In this document: positions 1 to 14,900 of the stretch, piece after piece
How the letters are laid out: each line of letters begins with the position of its first letter
Numbering within the stretch: the stretch's first letter is position 1
Assembly (NCBI GenBank): GCA_034687125.1
Contig: JAQGBZ010000169.1
Span: forward strand, 62,001 to 126,000
Origin: Neelides folsomi
Taxonomy: Eukaryota; Arthropoda; Collembola; Neelipleona; Neelidae
DNA length: 64,000 nucleotides
Direction: 5' to 3'
Position numbers and translations under genes: made by a program
The notes under the pieces: model-generated
What the model was told of the DNA's origin: nothing
Seen by the model: only the letters and a program-made list of their open reading frames with translations
Databases searched by the model: none

Positions 1-2217
1 ATGAGACTTAAATTCGAGGAGGCGAGGGAAGGGTAATTGAATAGAGCCAGCCCTCGCCCTGCTGATTGGGAACTGCATAGAAAATCAAACTCAATCATCC
101 TATTACTCCCTCTCCACCCGGGACTGGTACGCTTTCTTCTCCTTTCCCTCTCATTAGCCTCTATTTGAGGAGAAGAGCCGTCGTCCCTCGTTGAAGAGCC
201 ACGAACCAACCCTAAATCACTTCGTTACACATTCATGTATGGAAAGTATGTGTGCAAAGAGATCCAAGGTACTTAAATTCGTTCGTATGCCCTCAACACG
301 CACTCACACACACACATCCGAAACTCCTTGTGCTCACATGTTTGAGGAAGACTATTAGCTCAAGAATCCCTAATATACCAGAGGATTCGCCCGATAAGCA
401 CTCTGAGGGTGAGTCGGAGAAATAAAGAAGAATTCCGAAACAAATGGATTTCACAAGAGTGGTGAGAGGGAGGAATTTTTACTTTTCTCATTTGGGATGC
501 GGGAGAGCGGACGGGATTTTTCAGGGAGGGATTCCCCCATTGTGCTACCGGATTTCTCTGAGGAAGAGGAACGTGGAAGTAAGTGAGTTAGAGGCTGATT
601 GAGGGCGACGGGGATGGAGAGAGGCGTGAGGAGTTGAGAGCTAATAAATGCCTAATCAAGAGGGAATGATGGGCTGCATATCCGGACTGAAACGGCTCAG
701 TTGCCCCTATGTTATTTCGCTCCGATTAGAGCCCCCATTAATCCCGCACTTGTAGCACGCCTTTCATTACTAGTTCACACTCCCCTTTGTCCTCAACTCG
801 ACCGGGGAGATTTGAGTCCCGATGGTAATGCGAGGGGGCGGGAGGGGAGGGGTAGGATTGAATCTGCATTAAGGAGAGACACCTCATGTTTCTCCATTTC
901 TCCTATTTGGAGTAAAGTCGGGAGGGAGATGGGGGAGATCCGTCGTTATGAGGGCTCATTAGTAGGCAGCGGAGGGCCGGGTGAGAGATGAGGAAGGTGA
1001 AGTGAGAGTTATTCCGACCTGACTTTGAGGGAGAGCCTCTTCCCAAAACCCATTCGGGGCCACGGAGCTCTTTGCATACCAATTAGGACCCCATCAATAT
1101 CTTCGATATCCTCCTAGTAATCGAGGTGTGAGAGACACATCAGTCGACCGCTACACTCACGCCAACTAATTTATGGACCTCCGTCCAAATTGCCCTGATT
1201 TATCCCCCCATTGTCTTCCGCTCCTCGCGAACTGATGGTGGGAGACGGGGAAGCCGCAATTCCTCATCCTTCGCCACGTGACGGAGTTTAGAGCCGAGGA
1301 GCTTAGGCTCAAACTCCCTTTTGATTACGCTATCATGCCCCCTTGCCCCGCCCGACCCAGGAGTAATGAAAGGAGGGAAAGACCTGCAAATCCAATTAGG
1401 GAATGAAATGGGTAAAAATTGCTCGATCCTCTCTGCCTTCGTCAACCCCCCTTGGGTCATTAGTCACAATTGAGTGAGAGGAGTAAATTTAATTACGGCC
1501 CCGAGCTCCCAAACGAGTCCCTTATCTGCCCCTCATAAGTATCCTCTGGTCGTTTAATTGGACGGCGAGTCCCGAGACAATCTCTGCTAATTCCTCGTAA
1601 TGAGCTCGGCCCATGTCTCCAGATTCCTCTGGTCAAGAGGAGAGTGATGAGGCCGAGACAGTCGACACTCGTCGCTGCGAGAACCTCTCTTCGAAGAGAC
1701 AATCATCTCCCAAGAGAAAAATGAAGGGAGGAATCGACCGGCCCATTCATTTTACCATTCATCCTCACTCGAGCCCAGTTCTTGGAGGGGAGTGGGGCGA
1801 GGGAGTGAGAGGAAAGAAATGTGCCTCGAGGTCCTCACATCACAATTGACACTCCGAGTCAAATAAAGGGAAATTAATGACCAAGTGACAATGAGGCGAA
1901 GGGAGTCAAGACCTCCTCCGCCCCACCGGGCCCAATAACGAGGATCATTTGAATCCGAGGTCTCGCTCATTTCTCATCCCGTCTGCGGAGGTCGATGGGA
2001 GATAGCCGGGTCGGAGGGAGGGGAGCAGCAGGGACTTGGTGGGGACGCCGGGAGAACTCGGGACCTCGCTTCGCCCCCGCTAGGGTACTCCAGCAGAGTT
2101 CAACTTTACAATGCAAATATGCAACAAGTCCTCTTCATTAATCCACCACGGAGGATGACGAAGAGAGTGGAGGAGTAATTGGAAAAACATTCCGGAAGCT
2201 CCTCTGACTTTTTTCCT

Positions 2218-2919
2218 CTAAGCCGCCCTCGAGGACTTCCTCACCTCGTTACTATGCAAATGAATATTCTGTGCTTTCATTAGGGGGGCCCTTTGGGGAC
2301 CAAACCCTTTCTTTCTTATTAACTTCACCCTTCCCCCTTTCCCCAAATGTGGAGATTGGGAATTAGGAGGTTCGATCCGTTCCTTATGCCACTGACTAAT
2401 TTCCCCTCCTTCCGTGTGATCGGATGGGGGGCTTTCCCATAATTCACGCCCGTAATCCCGTGACAGAGGCCCCGACAGAGGCCGAAAAATAAATTTTTGA
2501 TTTGTAGGGCCGCGTCGAACGGGTCTGCGGGGCTTTGGGACCTTGTAAGTGTAAGCCACAATTGGATTTGTCTCAAATGGAAAGGATTTGAGTTCATCAT
2601 TCCCATCTCCATCATCTCGGCTGTAAAATGCGGAATTGTGGGGAATCCTGTAGTCATAAATAAGGGCGTTTGGGGATTTGAATCCGAAAAACCGAGAAAG
2701 AGGTTTGAGCTGGAGGGGAGGGAGCTTGAATATTTCATTCATATCTCTAAATGACACGAGATTCGGGAATTTCCATATATATGAGGAGGGAGGGGGCGGC
2801 CCGGGCCGTGATTTATAGGCTCCAACCATATGTCCGAAAGGTCTCGAGCCTCTTTGACATCGAACGTAATCCCTATCTCCGACCATCTCCCTCCTACACC
2901 TCGAGACAAGTCTTTTCAA
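2218..2919 (-). other. longest open frame of the gene-less stretch, probably not a gene
   Basis: An open frame of 233 codons runs on the minus strand, the longest in the first 40 kb. I do not recognise the product, and it has no signal peptide, membrane segment or repeat that I can see. A second minus-strand frame of 137 codons and a plus-strand frame of 85 codons overlap it, which points to local scarcity of stop words rather than selection on one frame. The predicted residues are a mixed, Arg/Pro/Ser-rich set like the other chance frames in this region. I keep it only as the best single candidate should the region prove to be transcribed. Confidence 0.1.
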
Positions 2920-5900
2920 TTTGCCCCAGCATTACTCCAAATCCCCTCACTCACATTCAGACCATCTCCCTCAAGAGTTGGGGCGAGGACAGGGCCAGGT
3001 TAATTACTTCGTTGGACGACCAGGCGGCCACAAGGGACACAAATTTACGACTCCGCCCGCAGAGGTTCCCCGGAGAGCCACCCAGGCCTACTCTTCCCTC
3101 TACGCCTATTTAAATCATGGGCCCTAACGGACTCGCCTTCCAACGGGAATTAATTAACTCTAAATTACGAGGTGGCCACAAGACTCGCCACAGCATCAAC
3201 ATTTGTTGTCTTTGTACCCCAACAGGGCCTCTTGGCCCATTAATATTGTTTGAGCAGAGGAGAAGACTCCCTTCGTGTAATACGATGGTGTAATAGAGAA
3301 TAATCTCTCCCGCCTCTCTACATCCATTAACCATAACATCCTTTTATTCATTCACCTTTATTCACCACAGCTCATGTTGGGGGACGGAGGTTTATTTGAT
3401 CGAGTCAGGACTCAGGAAGGGATCTTATATATTCTCATCGTAGATTCGCTAAAGGAAAATTCGATTTGAAAATATTGTTAGGGAATTATAGACTTAAGTC
3501 GAGTGAGGACGGAGGAAATTAGTTGACTCAGAGGTCTGTCTCGACGTAATGGAGGTAATTTGGGAGGAGAGCAATTTGAGATCCGTAATGGAGAGTGATG
3601 AGGGGCCGTGGATTATGGAGATGGCTCATTCCGAATGGGGAGATAAAGGGAATTGTCCACGCCGATTTCGTGCCCACGGGGGATGCCCTTTATTTACACT
3701 CCCCAATAAAAAGCTTCTGTTTGTCTTCCCTTTCTGCCCCGCTTTCACCCTTGCTTCTTGGACTCCGTAGTGGATGGATTGTCATGCAGGACGATGCTCT
3801 TATGCTGCCAGAACACTCCTGGCCAAGATCATTCTTCGGTTGAGATTCAATTAAGAGGCCCTTGAGGCTCAGCTCCCTCATGAGCCTCTTTGGTCACCGC
3901 CCCAAATTAATTTGTTGAGAAATGAAGCGTGGGGTGACATTTTTTATTCCCCGCCATCCCTTACCAATTTATCTAGCTTCCTTGGAGGAGGGAGAGGGAA
4001 ATGGAAATGATATTCTTATTTTTTGGGTCATTTTTCCCCTGTCCTAGACGGAGGAGCAGCTGGAGGAGATAAAGGACCCTGAGTCCATTCCGAGGCCGGC
4101 ATGATGGAACTCGACGGATCTCTTTATTTATTTCCCCGTCATATTTGCGGACCCGACTTTGATTTATTCTCCCTCCAGTATTACATACTTCTATTTCCCT
4201 TTCTCTCGAGAAATTGTCTCTACCCGTTGAGGGTCGAATTGAAGCTTCAAGGTTTTCCACAACCACACGCTCCTGTCTCCGGCTGTAGGTAATGTGAAAG
4301 AGGGAATCTGCACGAAATCTCGGCTGGATCCTGGGAAGAATCGGGCCGCCATGGGATTCGTTGACTATCATAAAGATCTTCATCACTCTTCCCCGTTCTC
4401 CAAGATTTATGTCCCATCGTGGAAGCCAGTTCTCACTCGTAGGAAAAGTGTATAAACTCAATTTGACTTACGGCATTGTTTGTGGAGTAGGTGGGAACCG
4501 GGCGCCTTGGTCGAACCCTTGCCTGAAACACAAATCAAGAACATCAATAACTCTGGTGGGCATTGGTAGCAGAAGGCAGAGCTCAGGAGATCCTTGTGAT
4601 AATCTAAACACTATCTCGTCAGCCATATATTTGATCCTCCACTCCTTCACTCTTCACCTCCACAATCCACATTTAATACCCATTTAGCTATTGAGGGCCG
4701 TCAAGGCCCTGAGCCTCGATTATCTTACATAATATGTTTAAAAGTGGTGGTCAATTTAGTGGGGAATGAATTAGCGAAGCTCATGGTGGGGCAGGTGAGT
4801 GATTGATCATTGAGTGAGTGTTGTGTAATTAAAAGACCTTATGAGTAATGGCCGAGGGAGGAGATGAAGAGTATGGAAATGAGGGTCGACACCAGCCGAG
4901 ATTTTTATTGCCTCGGCAGTTGAAGCAACTTGTTCCGAGCCCATTAGGCTCAGGTTGGTGAGCTCACAGTCGGACAGTCGTGGGTTCACAAAGGCGGACA
5001 CCGGTGACAAAACGACTTCACTCATGAACCACAGCGCCCGACTCCAACCCCGTTCTCAGGGTCTTGAGAGAATATATTTTACTCAAGAGTCAGGATTCCT
5101 CATTTTGAAAAGAAGCGAGGGGATCTTCTGACAAAGTGAGTTCCTCAGGAGAGTCGACTCTATGCATCCCATGCATTAAATACAGATACTTATGTGTACA
5201 TATGAGAAGAAGGAAGGGCAGGAGCGGATTGAGGGGATGAATAAGAGCCAAGAAGTTGCTGGAAACTTGGCTCTATCCACACACTCCGCATTTTCCAAGT
5301 TGGATGGAATTATGGGCCGAATAATTAAGTTTGTAATTATTCCTTTTCATTTGAGGATCAGAGCGCTGGAGTTTGAGCTATAGGAATGGAGCAGGGAGGG
5401 TCGTTGGAAGAAAAATAACACTCAATTAACTCAATTATCCAGTTCTTGTTAAACCAGTTATATTCTCCTTTGACGCGCATAAATCTCTCGGACGATTAGA
5501 ATAGTGTGCAATTAGCTCCTCGGTATTCTTTGCAAATACAAAACGTCTCCCGTCTCACATGAATTATAATTCAGCTCCCAAATGTGGAGTACGGAGTAGC
5601 CGCCCCAATTAATATTCACACTCCGACTTACTATAAAATCCTCTCCGTTTAATTAAAAAGGAACGGGCCCATTAATAAGGCACGGAAAAGCATTCCTCCC
5701 AAGAAAAGAAACTTAATGAACGCACAACATCTACACTTGCCAAGCTCACACTCTTTCCCTGTCCCCACTTGAATAAATTCCCACTTGTCGAACGTACGGA
5801 GGCGAGGAACCGGCAAATTTTTAATTAAGAAAAAAGTGTAATCGGTCTCTAATTAAAAGGCATCGAGTGCATTTGTACGATCGAATTAACTCCCTCCCTC

Positions 5901-8900
5901 GCCCTTTCATTAAACTCTCACACTCATTTTTAATTTGATCGGCTATTGAGTTATGGGAGGGGATTGGGACGTAAATATTTCTTTCCCTCTCATATCAGCT
6001 CATTCTTTTCCCCTCTTCCGCTCCTTTACAAGAGGAGGAAAAAGTCATTCCAGGGGATTCAAAAGGACATTCATACCGTTTTAGTATTATTGTCCCCAAT
6101 CCCTCTTAATTTGTTTCGGAATATTTGTGAATTAAGTCCCAGCTCCGGTCTCTTGTGCGGGAGTAATTGAGAAGTATGTGACGTGGAAGGAGGAATAATA
6201 ATAGTGTGGGTAAATTATTTATGTGGGCCATTAGGAGTGAGTGGAAGGGACGGAGCATGGTGTCGGGCCTTGAGTCCCAAGGGGCAAATGGATCACGCCC
6301 GCGGTTTGGAATCACTTTTGACGAATCCTTTAATTTTAGAGTGGATTCTTTTTATTTGCGGGAGTGTCAAAGGCGGCTGATCCCCCGAGACTTCCACTTC
6401 CTCCCCTCAAAAGAGTTCACCTCGAGGAAGATTCTCCAGAGTGAGAGGAAATGAATACGGAATTAGGGTCGAAGAATTACAAGAGTTGGGCAGAGGCGGC
6501 TGCGCTTGAAGCCATCAGCTCCCACCAACTTTTTATCCATCGGCCTCCTCAAGGAAAATCAAGTTTTCTTCTCAAGAAGTCCATAGTTATTATTTATAAA
6601 GGGCCGAGGTTGGCCCATTGTTCGCCAGCCTCTCCTTCCCCACAAAAACGAGATTATTTTCATTGGGCCCAATCAGCCTCTATGTGTGTGTAGAGACGAT
6701 TAGGCAAGGAGAAGGCAGAGGAGCCCAAGTGACAGGAGGAACTACGAGTCTCAATCTCGGGATCAATCATAAATCTTCGTGTGGGGTCCCTCCGTCCTAA
6801 ATCTCCCTTCTGTCGCAGGACCACGACTAATTGATGAGCCCAACCACTCCAACTTCCATTACCTCTCCCCAATATCGCTTTTTTATTCCCCCTGCCTGCC
6901 CGATGGTCATCGGGTAAATATGACACAGAGAGGAGGTCAAATTAAAATCCACTCACCGCTCCCCTCACCCTCGATGCAGAAATGGGAAAGATGGTACTCC
7001 CTCCACTTCCCATTTCCCAAAGTTGAAGCCGTAAATTGAGCCCCGCTCGCCCGCTTCAGGATTTTACTGACCGCTTCGCCCTTCCTTTTGTGGGTCTCAA
7101 GAGAGGTTCGGGAGCGAGAAGGCGGACTCCCGGGATTCCGTTTGAGGAATATGAGGGCGCGATATGAGATGGAATGAGGATAAGGAATTCCGAGACAAAT
7201 TGAACCAGTTCCGAGGGACACGAGGGGGAACTCATTACGGAGTGTCCGGAAAGGGGGAGATTCCACCCGAAAACTCAATAAAGGAGATTATCCAAGTAAT
7301 ATTCGTCTCATTCGGAGAAACGAAGGGGACTTTTATGTTCATGAGATCGCGGAGAGAGCTATCAAATGTCGGGGATCCTTTATTGAGCCGAGTCGCATGG
7401 AATGTGCGATGACAATGCCGGCCCACTCAATCATCTCCGAAGCTTTAGAAGGCGGTCCGATTAGCTCTCTATCTCATTCAAAGCCCAAATGCATGCATTT
7501 ATAGTTCCCTTAAAAGGATCGGGAGGAGGAGGATGGGACTATCTCAATCTCTTCTCCCCTTGCCGAGGTAATTGCTGGAAAATGAGACACTCCTCGTCGG
7601 TGGGTGCACAAACAGCCACCTGCGAATCTTAATCTCCTATTACGCCGCAATAACCGGCTCTGGCTATTGCAAAAAGGCCCTCGCGATTTGAGCTGACGGA
7701 CGACAATGGCGGACTGGCGTAATGAAAGATAATCTCTCCGACGTAACTCTCCTTTGGCAGTCTTGTGGGAGAAGAATGTGGAGGTGCGGCGGGCCCCCGT
7801 CATCTCATCCTCGCTCACTCCCGACTACGAGGAAGTTGATGAGTGACAAATTGGATTGACCTTCAAGGAAGTGGGGCAGACAGAGGAGGGAAATGATGAA
7901 TGGCAATTTGTCATCTTCTCCTTTGATTTACGGACCGGAGGAGCGCTCTGTCGCTCCCTAATTATTCGCCCTCCTCCCCAATGACCCCTTGGAATTCGGA
8001 GATGAAAGGAGTGATTAGGACAGAGGATGACGAGACGAAAGAAGACGTAATTGTTTTCCGAATCCCCAGAAGTCGCGGCTCCCTCATCGACCAAACGGAG
8101 ACTCATCTCCTCAGATCATTTCCATCAGCCTTCCTCTTTTTATCTAAGGTCTCTCCCTGATGGGGAACGGGCGGAATGACTTTTTAAGAGTCGACGGAGC
8201 CTGAGGAAGGGTGAGAATGGGCGCTGTGGGCTCAATTCTCTGCCTCATCTTCATCTCGATCCCGATACAGGCAATGAGTCCCATTCTCCCTTTATGCCCC
8301 ACACGTAATAATACCTGCTCGACTTCAAAGGCCCGTGGAACAATCCAATCATCGGGGAATGGACAATGGGCCATTCGGCAGCTCAAAGCTGACCCCCGAT
8401 AGGATCTTGCCATTTCCTCAATTGTCAACTCCGGTAGCGGAGGCCGGGAGCTGAGATGAGCCATTGTCTCCCTCCAGTCCCATTGTTTCTTCCCATAATG
8501 CACTGTCACAGAGCCCCACCTGCTGCGACGGAGATCCCCGGCTTCGTGACACCTTGCCCCCACATGTCTCTCCGCTCACGCAAAACGAGATTCATGGCCT
8601 TTGCAAATTCCCTCATTGTACCAGACACCCGGCACCTACACCTCCGAGACATGGGCGCGAGACACTTGGAGAATACATAAGGATCCACTATCGGGCCCAT
8701 CTGAGTGAGACGTCGGCCCAACCCACAACAGGCACACACGGCTTCATCCGCAAGCTCACGGGCCGCGTTCCTGGGTCAACGGCCACTCTCCCTTTTCGGG
8801 ACGTGATCTAATTGAGAATCGCGGCATAGAGCCATTCATTTGGATTACGTGGTTTCGAAGGGCCCCCACGGTCGACGTACGGGACGAAACACGTATGACG

Positions 8901-11900
8901 ACGTGCTTCCCTCTCGGGCATAAACAGCCGTTCGCCGAAAGGATCACGGAGGGACAGGTGAACCCGGCCGACTCACGTCCACATGCCGAACACGACGTTC
9001 GGCCCACCACTGACCAACTTATCCTCCCACGCCCCAATCACTCAAGGTTCCTTAACAATTAATCTCCACTTTCTCCCAAATGGAACCGGGAAACTCCGAC
9101 AGTTCATCCACCGCTTCCCTCGCTAATAACTCGAGTGATTGGAGAAAGTGAGAGGGATGGGATGGGAATGAGATTGGATTTCGAGTATCTCACCGAGGGT
9201 TCATGTGGCCCTGACCGTTCACGTCCATGATCCCCGGCTTTCTGGAAACATAGAATATTTGGGGAGAGTGAGTATAAGTTGTCATTAGGAAGGGGTCGGA
9301 GATTAAGAGAGGGCAAAGTACATTAATTTCGCCTCTTCCCGACTCACAAGTCATCGGTAATGGTCCATTACACTACTGTTTTCGCTCCTCTCCCCCATGG
9401 AAAAGGGAGAGAAGTAAAAAGAAGGAATTTTCCCAGGCTTCATTCCACTGCCTCTTATTAAAGGAGGAAGGCGAGGCCTTTATGGCCCTCCACAACTTAT
9501 GAACAAGAATTCCCTTTTTACTCCTCCCGTCCACTTTCCGAAATACTAATGTGTAAAAATGTAAATGATGAAGTCGCCGGCTGCTCCTCCGACCAACTCC
9601 TTCCTTCTCAGTCAATTGGCAGTAATGTATTGAGAGAGGCTCATCATCGTCTGTCTAATCCCTGAATGGCCTCAACTACGGCCTAAATAACTGGAAAGTA
9701 ACCATGAACCTCCTTGAGTGTTATTTCCCCCCATTCGGAGTCCTAAGATGAGCCTGGCTAGGTGTACCGTGGAGGTCCGGCCATATCAATTAAAATAATA
9801 AATATGGTTCCTCTTCCAACCTCCTTCATGGCTCAAAATATTACTCCTCGTTCAAATTTACGCTCTCGTCTGACCACTCGCTCTGCTCGCCTTTATTGTT
9901 ATGGTTATTCCTTCTCGGCTCCCTTCCAATTGCCTCTTCCCCCATTCCGAGAATTAAAATGTTCCCTGAATGAGACACTTATTAATAGGCTCATCTCTTC
10001 ATTGGCCTCTTCTCCGCAGTTACCTGAAAGGTGCCAGAGCCTCAAATGCCTCTTACCCAATACTTTCCCCCATTAAGTCTATTCCCGTTACGGGTTCGCT
10101 AAAGAGACGACTAACTCCCCTTCCCACGATTATGAGACGATGAGAGGGGAAGTAAATCAACTCCCGTTCCTCCTCCCGAATTCCTCGAGAGAAACTCGGG
10201 AATCGTAAAGAACGAACGTGTGGAGCAGACTCAAAATTCCCTTAGACAAACTGAAAAGAACGAGGGAGTCTTTCAAAGCCCCACAACTCCACGAATAAAT
10301 ATATTTATATGGCTATCTATCCACTTACTGTTTCACCAGCATCCTCGGGAGTCAGCCGAGGGGTCGTCAAGGCACAGAGACGGAGGAGTGCGGTGGTGAG
10401 CCTTCAGTACCTCTCCCCTTACTGATGAGAGGAGCGGCGATCTCGCGAGACTCTCGGGTTCTCCACCCTGCACCCCTCATCGAATCTGGTGCTGCAACCC
10501 CTTCGTTGCTCAGAGGAATTATCTGCCTTTAATTACCAGAATGCTCCTTCCTAGCCCTCGCACCTATCTTCATCGTCCCCATAGAGTGTCAGCTAATAAA
10601 ATCCTACGGTCGAGAGATCTTAGTAATAAATGATGTCTGCCAATCGGTCCATCGAAATTAGAGCCAATAAATTATAGGGCGAACAGGTGAAACGAGGGTG
10701 GAGCGATAGGATCATTGAGAGTGAGTTGCGGCGAACGAGGAGCAAAAACGTCATAGCCATCACAAGGGGATTTGGAAGGTCCATTAAGGGCCGACGGAGA
10801 CTTTTAACTCGACAGACCCTGGGCCTCTTAATGATACGTGTACGAGGGCCGTGGAGCGATGGAAAAAATAAGCTGAAAAAGATTCTAGAGCAGGGTAGAG
10901 TTTTTTCAGGAGATTATATAAAAGTATGTTGGAAACGTGGTGAGAGACAGACGACAAGGGAGGAGGAGTAATTATCCAGCCAAAGCTCCCCACAATAACT
11001 CACTCCACGAGTGAGTTTCCGGAATGTGTAGATTAATTAGTATAAATGAGAGATGGGGGCTCAAGGTAGAGAGTGGGATTAAATCATCGGGAGAGCTAAT
11101 TGCGTAAAATGGAAAAACTCGGAATTTTGTAGTGGGGCTGATGGAAGCGATAGGGAGGCCTAACCAGTTCATGTACTGTCAACGAAATTGGCGAGATGAT
11201 GAGCTGGTCCTCATTACGGCCAACCTCACCTCGGCCGGAGATGTTTAATGGTTGGAAATTAATCGGAGGAGGTAGGCCGGCCGGCCGAAAAAGTGGGGAG
11301 ACTGCCGAGGAAGCAGATGGGAAATGCTCTTTTGTTTCCCAGGTCTGAAGAGAAGCCAGTTCACCTCATTTGCATTATTTCTTGTTCCAGCTCCTTGCTC
11401 AAGGTCTCAGCTTCATATGGTCATTCAATTAATTTCCTCAACAGGGGACATCTAGATGCGCCAGGGCCAGCCACCCAGTGACTCCCTTGCACTCACACAT
11501 ACAAATGCACCTCTTCAATTGAACTGAACCCTCAAATCGTCAATAGAGCTTCCCTTTTCTCCTCCTCTGTTTATCCTCCTAAATCACGGATGTGACAGAA
11601 GAAGAGAGCCGGGAGTAGATGTATATTCAAATCAGCCAAGCAACCCATTCAGACCCCAACAACACAACCCGTGAGAGGATGATGAGGAAGTGAGTGAAAT
11701 TAATTCGCAAGCCAGTGGGGCGGGGAGATATTAATATTCTAATGAGTATTATCTACGGGGATTCCCTCACCGGAGGGATCAGAGGGTTCTTCTGCTTCTT
11801 CTCACAGAGAGAAGGGCAAGGGTATCAATACGCCATAAGATTATGCATTTTATTGTACATTTCGTATTTACATACCTTTCAGGCCAGCAGAACGGCTCAT

Positions 11901-14900
11901 TCCTGTATCTGAAAACAAATAGAGAATGGGAGAAGGTTAGTGTGTTAGTCAACGTCGTTCCCTCGCTACAAAAACCGGGGATCTTTCCAAGCTCAGCGAT
12001 GCAAAACAAGAGCGGGCTGAATGCGAAACATCTCCTTTGCCCCATAAATATAAATGATGGACCAGGACTCGATCCTTTTTTTGCTTCCCGACCATCTCGA
12101 GGCAAGGAGCAGTGGAGGGGACGGCAAATGCAAGAAAGGCGAATTGCAATGAGCCAATGTGTTACTTTATTTTATTGCGAGCCGTTAATTGCGAAATTGG
12201 GCTGATGGGTCTCGTTGGCCGAGTGAGTTATGGGGTCCAAGTGTGTGGCGAGAAAAAAGGGACTGAGCCGAAGCTGTGTAATTGCCGCCTAGGCATCCAT
12301 CATTCTCAACCTCCTCATCATTCTCCTAATCTCACGTCGTAAAGTGTATGGGGAAGGAGTCGACCCAAACCCTTCACTCCTAATGGACTTCTTGACGGCC
12401 AGTCACGTGATCGGCCATTGAGCGACTCGGATCGAGTGTCGCGAAGGGGGACAGGTAATTGGTGGGGAATTGAGCCCTAATTTCTCCAAGATGAGTGGAA
12501 GGAAGCCATAACTCATGGAACCTGCAATTGAGTGGAGGCTCGGATGGTGTAATCACGAAGCGAAGGGAAGCCACAGAGGAGAGAGAGACGAACCTCCTGG
12601 TCCACTTCCTCCCTACTCCCATAAACCACAGGTTGAGAGAGAAGGTGTTGAGTCTCCGAGTCTCAACTTGGGGCTGGGCAGCGTTATTTATGGCCTTCTC
12701 CAGCCTCACCAAACAATCGAGGCCCATTATTTTAATTCAGCCGATTTATATCAAGAGATGAGGAGAACCCTTTCCCAAATCCTCCTCCCTGCCAGAGAGG
12801 AACATGAAAGCTCGAGCCTCATTTCCTTCACGATGGGAATAATATTGTGGTATACTGGGCGAGTACGTAGTAAGTAGTATTGGGATCCCGAATGAATTTC
12901 ACTTTGTTTGCCTATCTTCTGCCTATCTGTCTGAGAGTGAGGAGTAAATCAACCGTTGCGTGTGAGGTTCCTCCGCCGCCAAAGAACGTCAGACAGAGGG
13001 TCGAGGGAACATCCATTACGCGCCAGAGCTTGAGAGCCCTTCAAACCATACGACTCGGATCGTATCCAAATAGGTTGAGATGAGCCGGCGGAAAAGAGAT
13101 TCCTTCGATTTCCGACAATATGTTTAATGGAGAATCGGTCGCCGCAGGGTCGGGAATTAATTTCCTCCTGCGTAAGCTCCCGGGAACTCCCGCCACTTCG
13201 TGTGAGGGCGAGAACGGAGAGCGAATGGGGCTCGTAATGCAAGATGTTTTTTAAAGCCCTCTCGAGGACTGGGCAAGTTAATGTCGCTATCATTATTACA
13301 CATTTTGAGTCGAATAATGAATAAATTAGGAGAATGGAGGGGCGGCACGGGCGGGACGTGCTCGAGCAGCTCCATGCCCTCCTTTCCTCCCGATGGAATT
13401 TTTCCAAGAGGAGAGCAATCAATGGGGCCCTTTGAAGATCATCACACTTCTGCCTCGCACTGCTTTTACGATCACTCCTCCATCCCCATTTCCTCTCTCA
13501 TTTTCTTCCTATTGATCTGCCCCAAATACACGGGACGTGGGGAGGGTAGGAGGAAAGTCAAGGTGCTCTCCCTCGCTCTCGATCTAATCGAGATGGGTAA
13601 TGGAATCAGTAGCCAAGGCACGCTCCCGCTCCTCTCTTAAACCTTCCAATAACAAAAATACGCCAAGGTTCGCTCTCGCACTCCTTCTCCCATTAACTCT
13701 TCTCCCTCCATTCCTTTGTTGAATCTTTTACACTTCCACCATTAGCATGATTGAAACGCGGGCCGAGTCGAATTAAATTCACACTCTACAAGAGGACGGA
13801 ATTTGGAAATCGCCGCGGTGGACACTCCTCTGCGGCACGGTCAGCCAAGCACACTCCTGCACAAACCGAATCCATGAGGAGTTCATAAATAAGAAACAAG
13901 TTCTATCCAACTCCCCACTTCCCCGCCGACTCTCATTCAGTCTGGGATGAAAAATGCCAAATGGCAGCACGAGACTTCCAAACACACATAACAAGTCTTT
14001 ATAAGGGCACCCTTTCCCACTTTTGTTTGTTCTTATAAAGGGAGTTTGGAAGCGGTGGGGACGATAGTAAGTTGTTTTCCCCAACGAATGATACGCAGAA
14101 TATGACTCGTTTTGATTTGAATCAAAAATATAAAAATTGGGAAGCAAGTGCCCAAGGGCTCACTCAGAGTTATGAATTATAAGGAGATATAGGACCATTA
14201 GCATAGCCCTTGAGCTTGAACACACACACAACACCTGCTGAAGCCAATCCAACCTGCCTCGAACCGAATTTTTCAATTTGAAGTAGCGTTAAAAAATTGA
14301 TTTGAAAGGAACAAGATGGTATAGGGTGCATTTGAATTGGTAACAAGTGGAGGCTTGGGATGAAAAATGGAGGGGTTACTGCGTGGAGAAAGGTTCACTC
14401 ATAACGATGATGGTTAAAATGATAAACATAAAAGTGAGGGGTCTCAACACGGTCATCATCTCAGTGAGGGTGAAGCGATAAATCTGCCAAGCCGAAAATT
14501 AACCAATTAAGCCTCGAATTTGTGTCCAGCCAGAGAACGAAGCTCATTGTCAACCTGAAGCTTCTCACTACTCCATCCACACTCCTTCCATCCCCTTCAC
14601 ATTCCATTTGAGTTGGTGAGGAGGAAAAAGTGAAACCACAAAGTTCCCGAGAACCCAATTTCTAAGACTTTGGGAAAAAGTTGAGACATAGAGAAATTTT
14701 TACACCAAGATGAGAAGATGATGGAGGAGGCTGGGAGGGATTCCCACGATCCTCCCAATAACTCAGCCTCATAACCATAAAAAGAAATTATTATTTGAGC
14801 AAGGCAAGCAGAGTCGATGGCGGGAGCCCGAATTATGTAAATGCGGGAAGGGGTAAACCCAACTGTTGTGATAATTTAACGGGGCCGGCCAGAGACGCGC

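Noticed and set aside
3973-4461. 162-codon minus-strand frame
   Set aside because: No recognisable domain or start context; similar to other chance frames in this composition.
11275-11286. GGCCGGCCGGCC palindrome
   Set aside because: Short GC palindrome with no flanking structure; expected occasionally in this GGCC-rich sequence.
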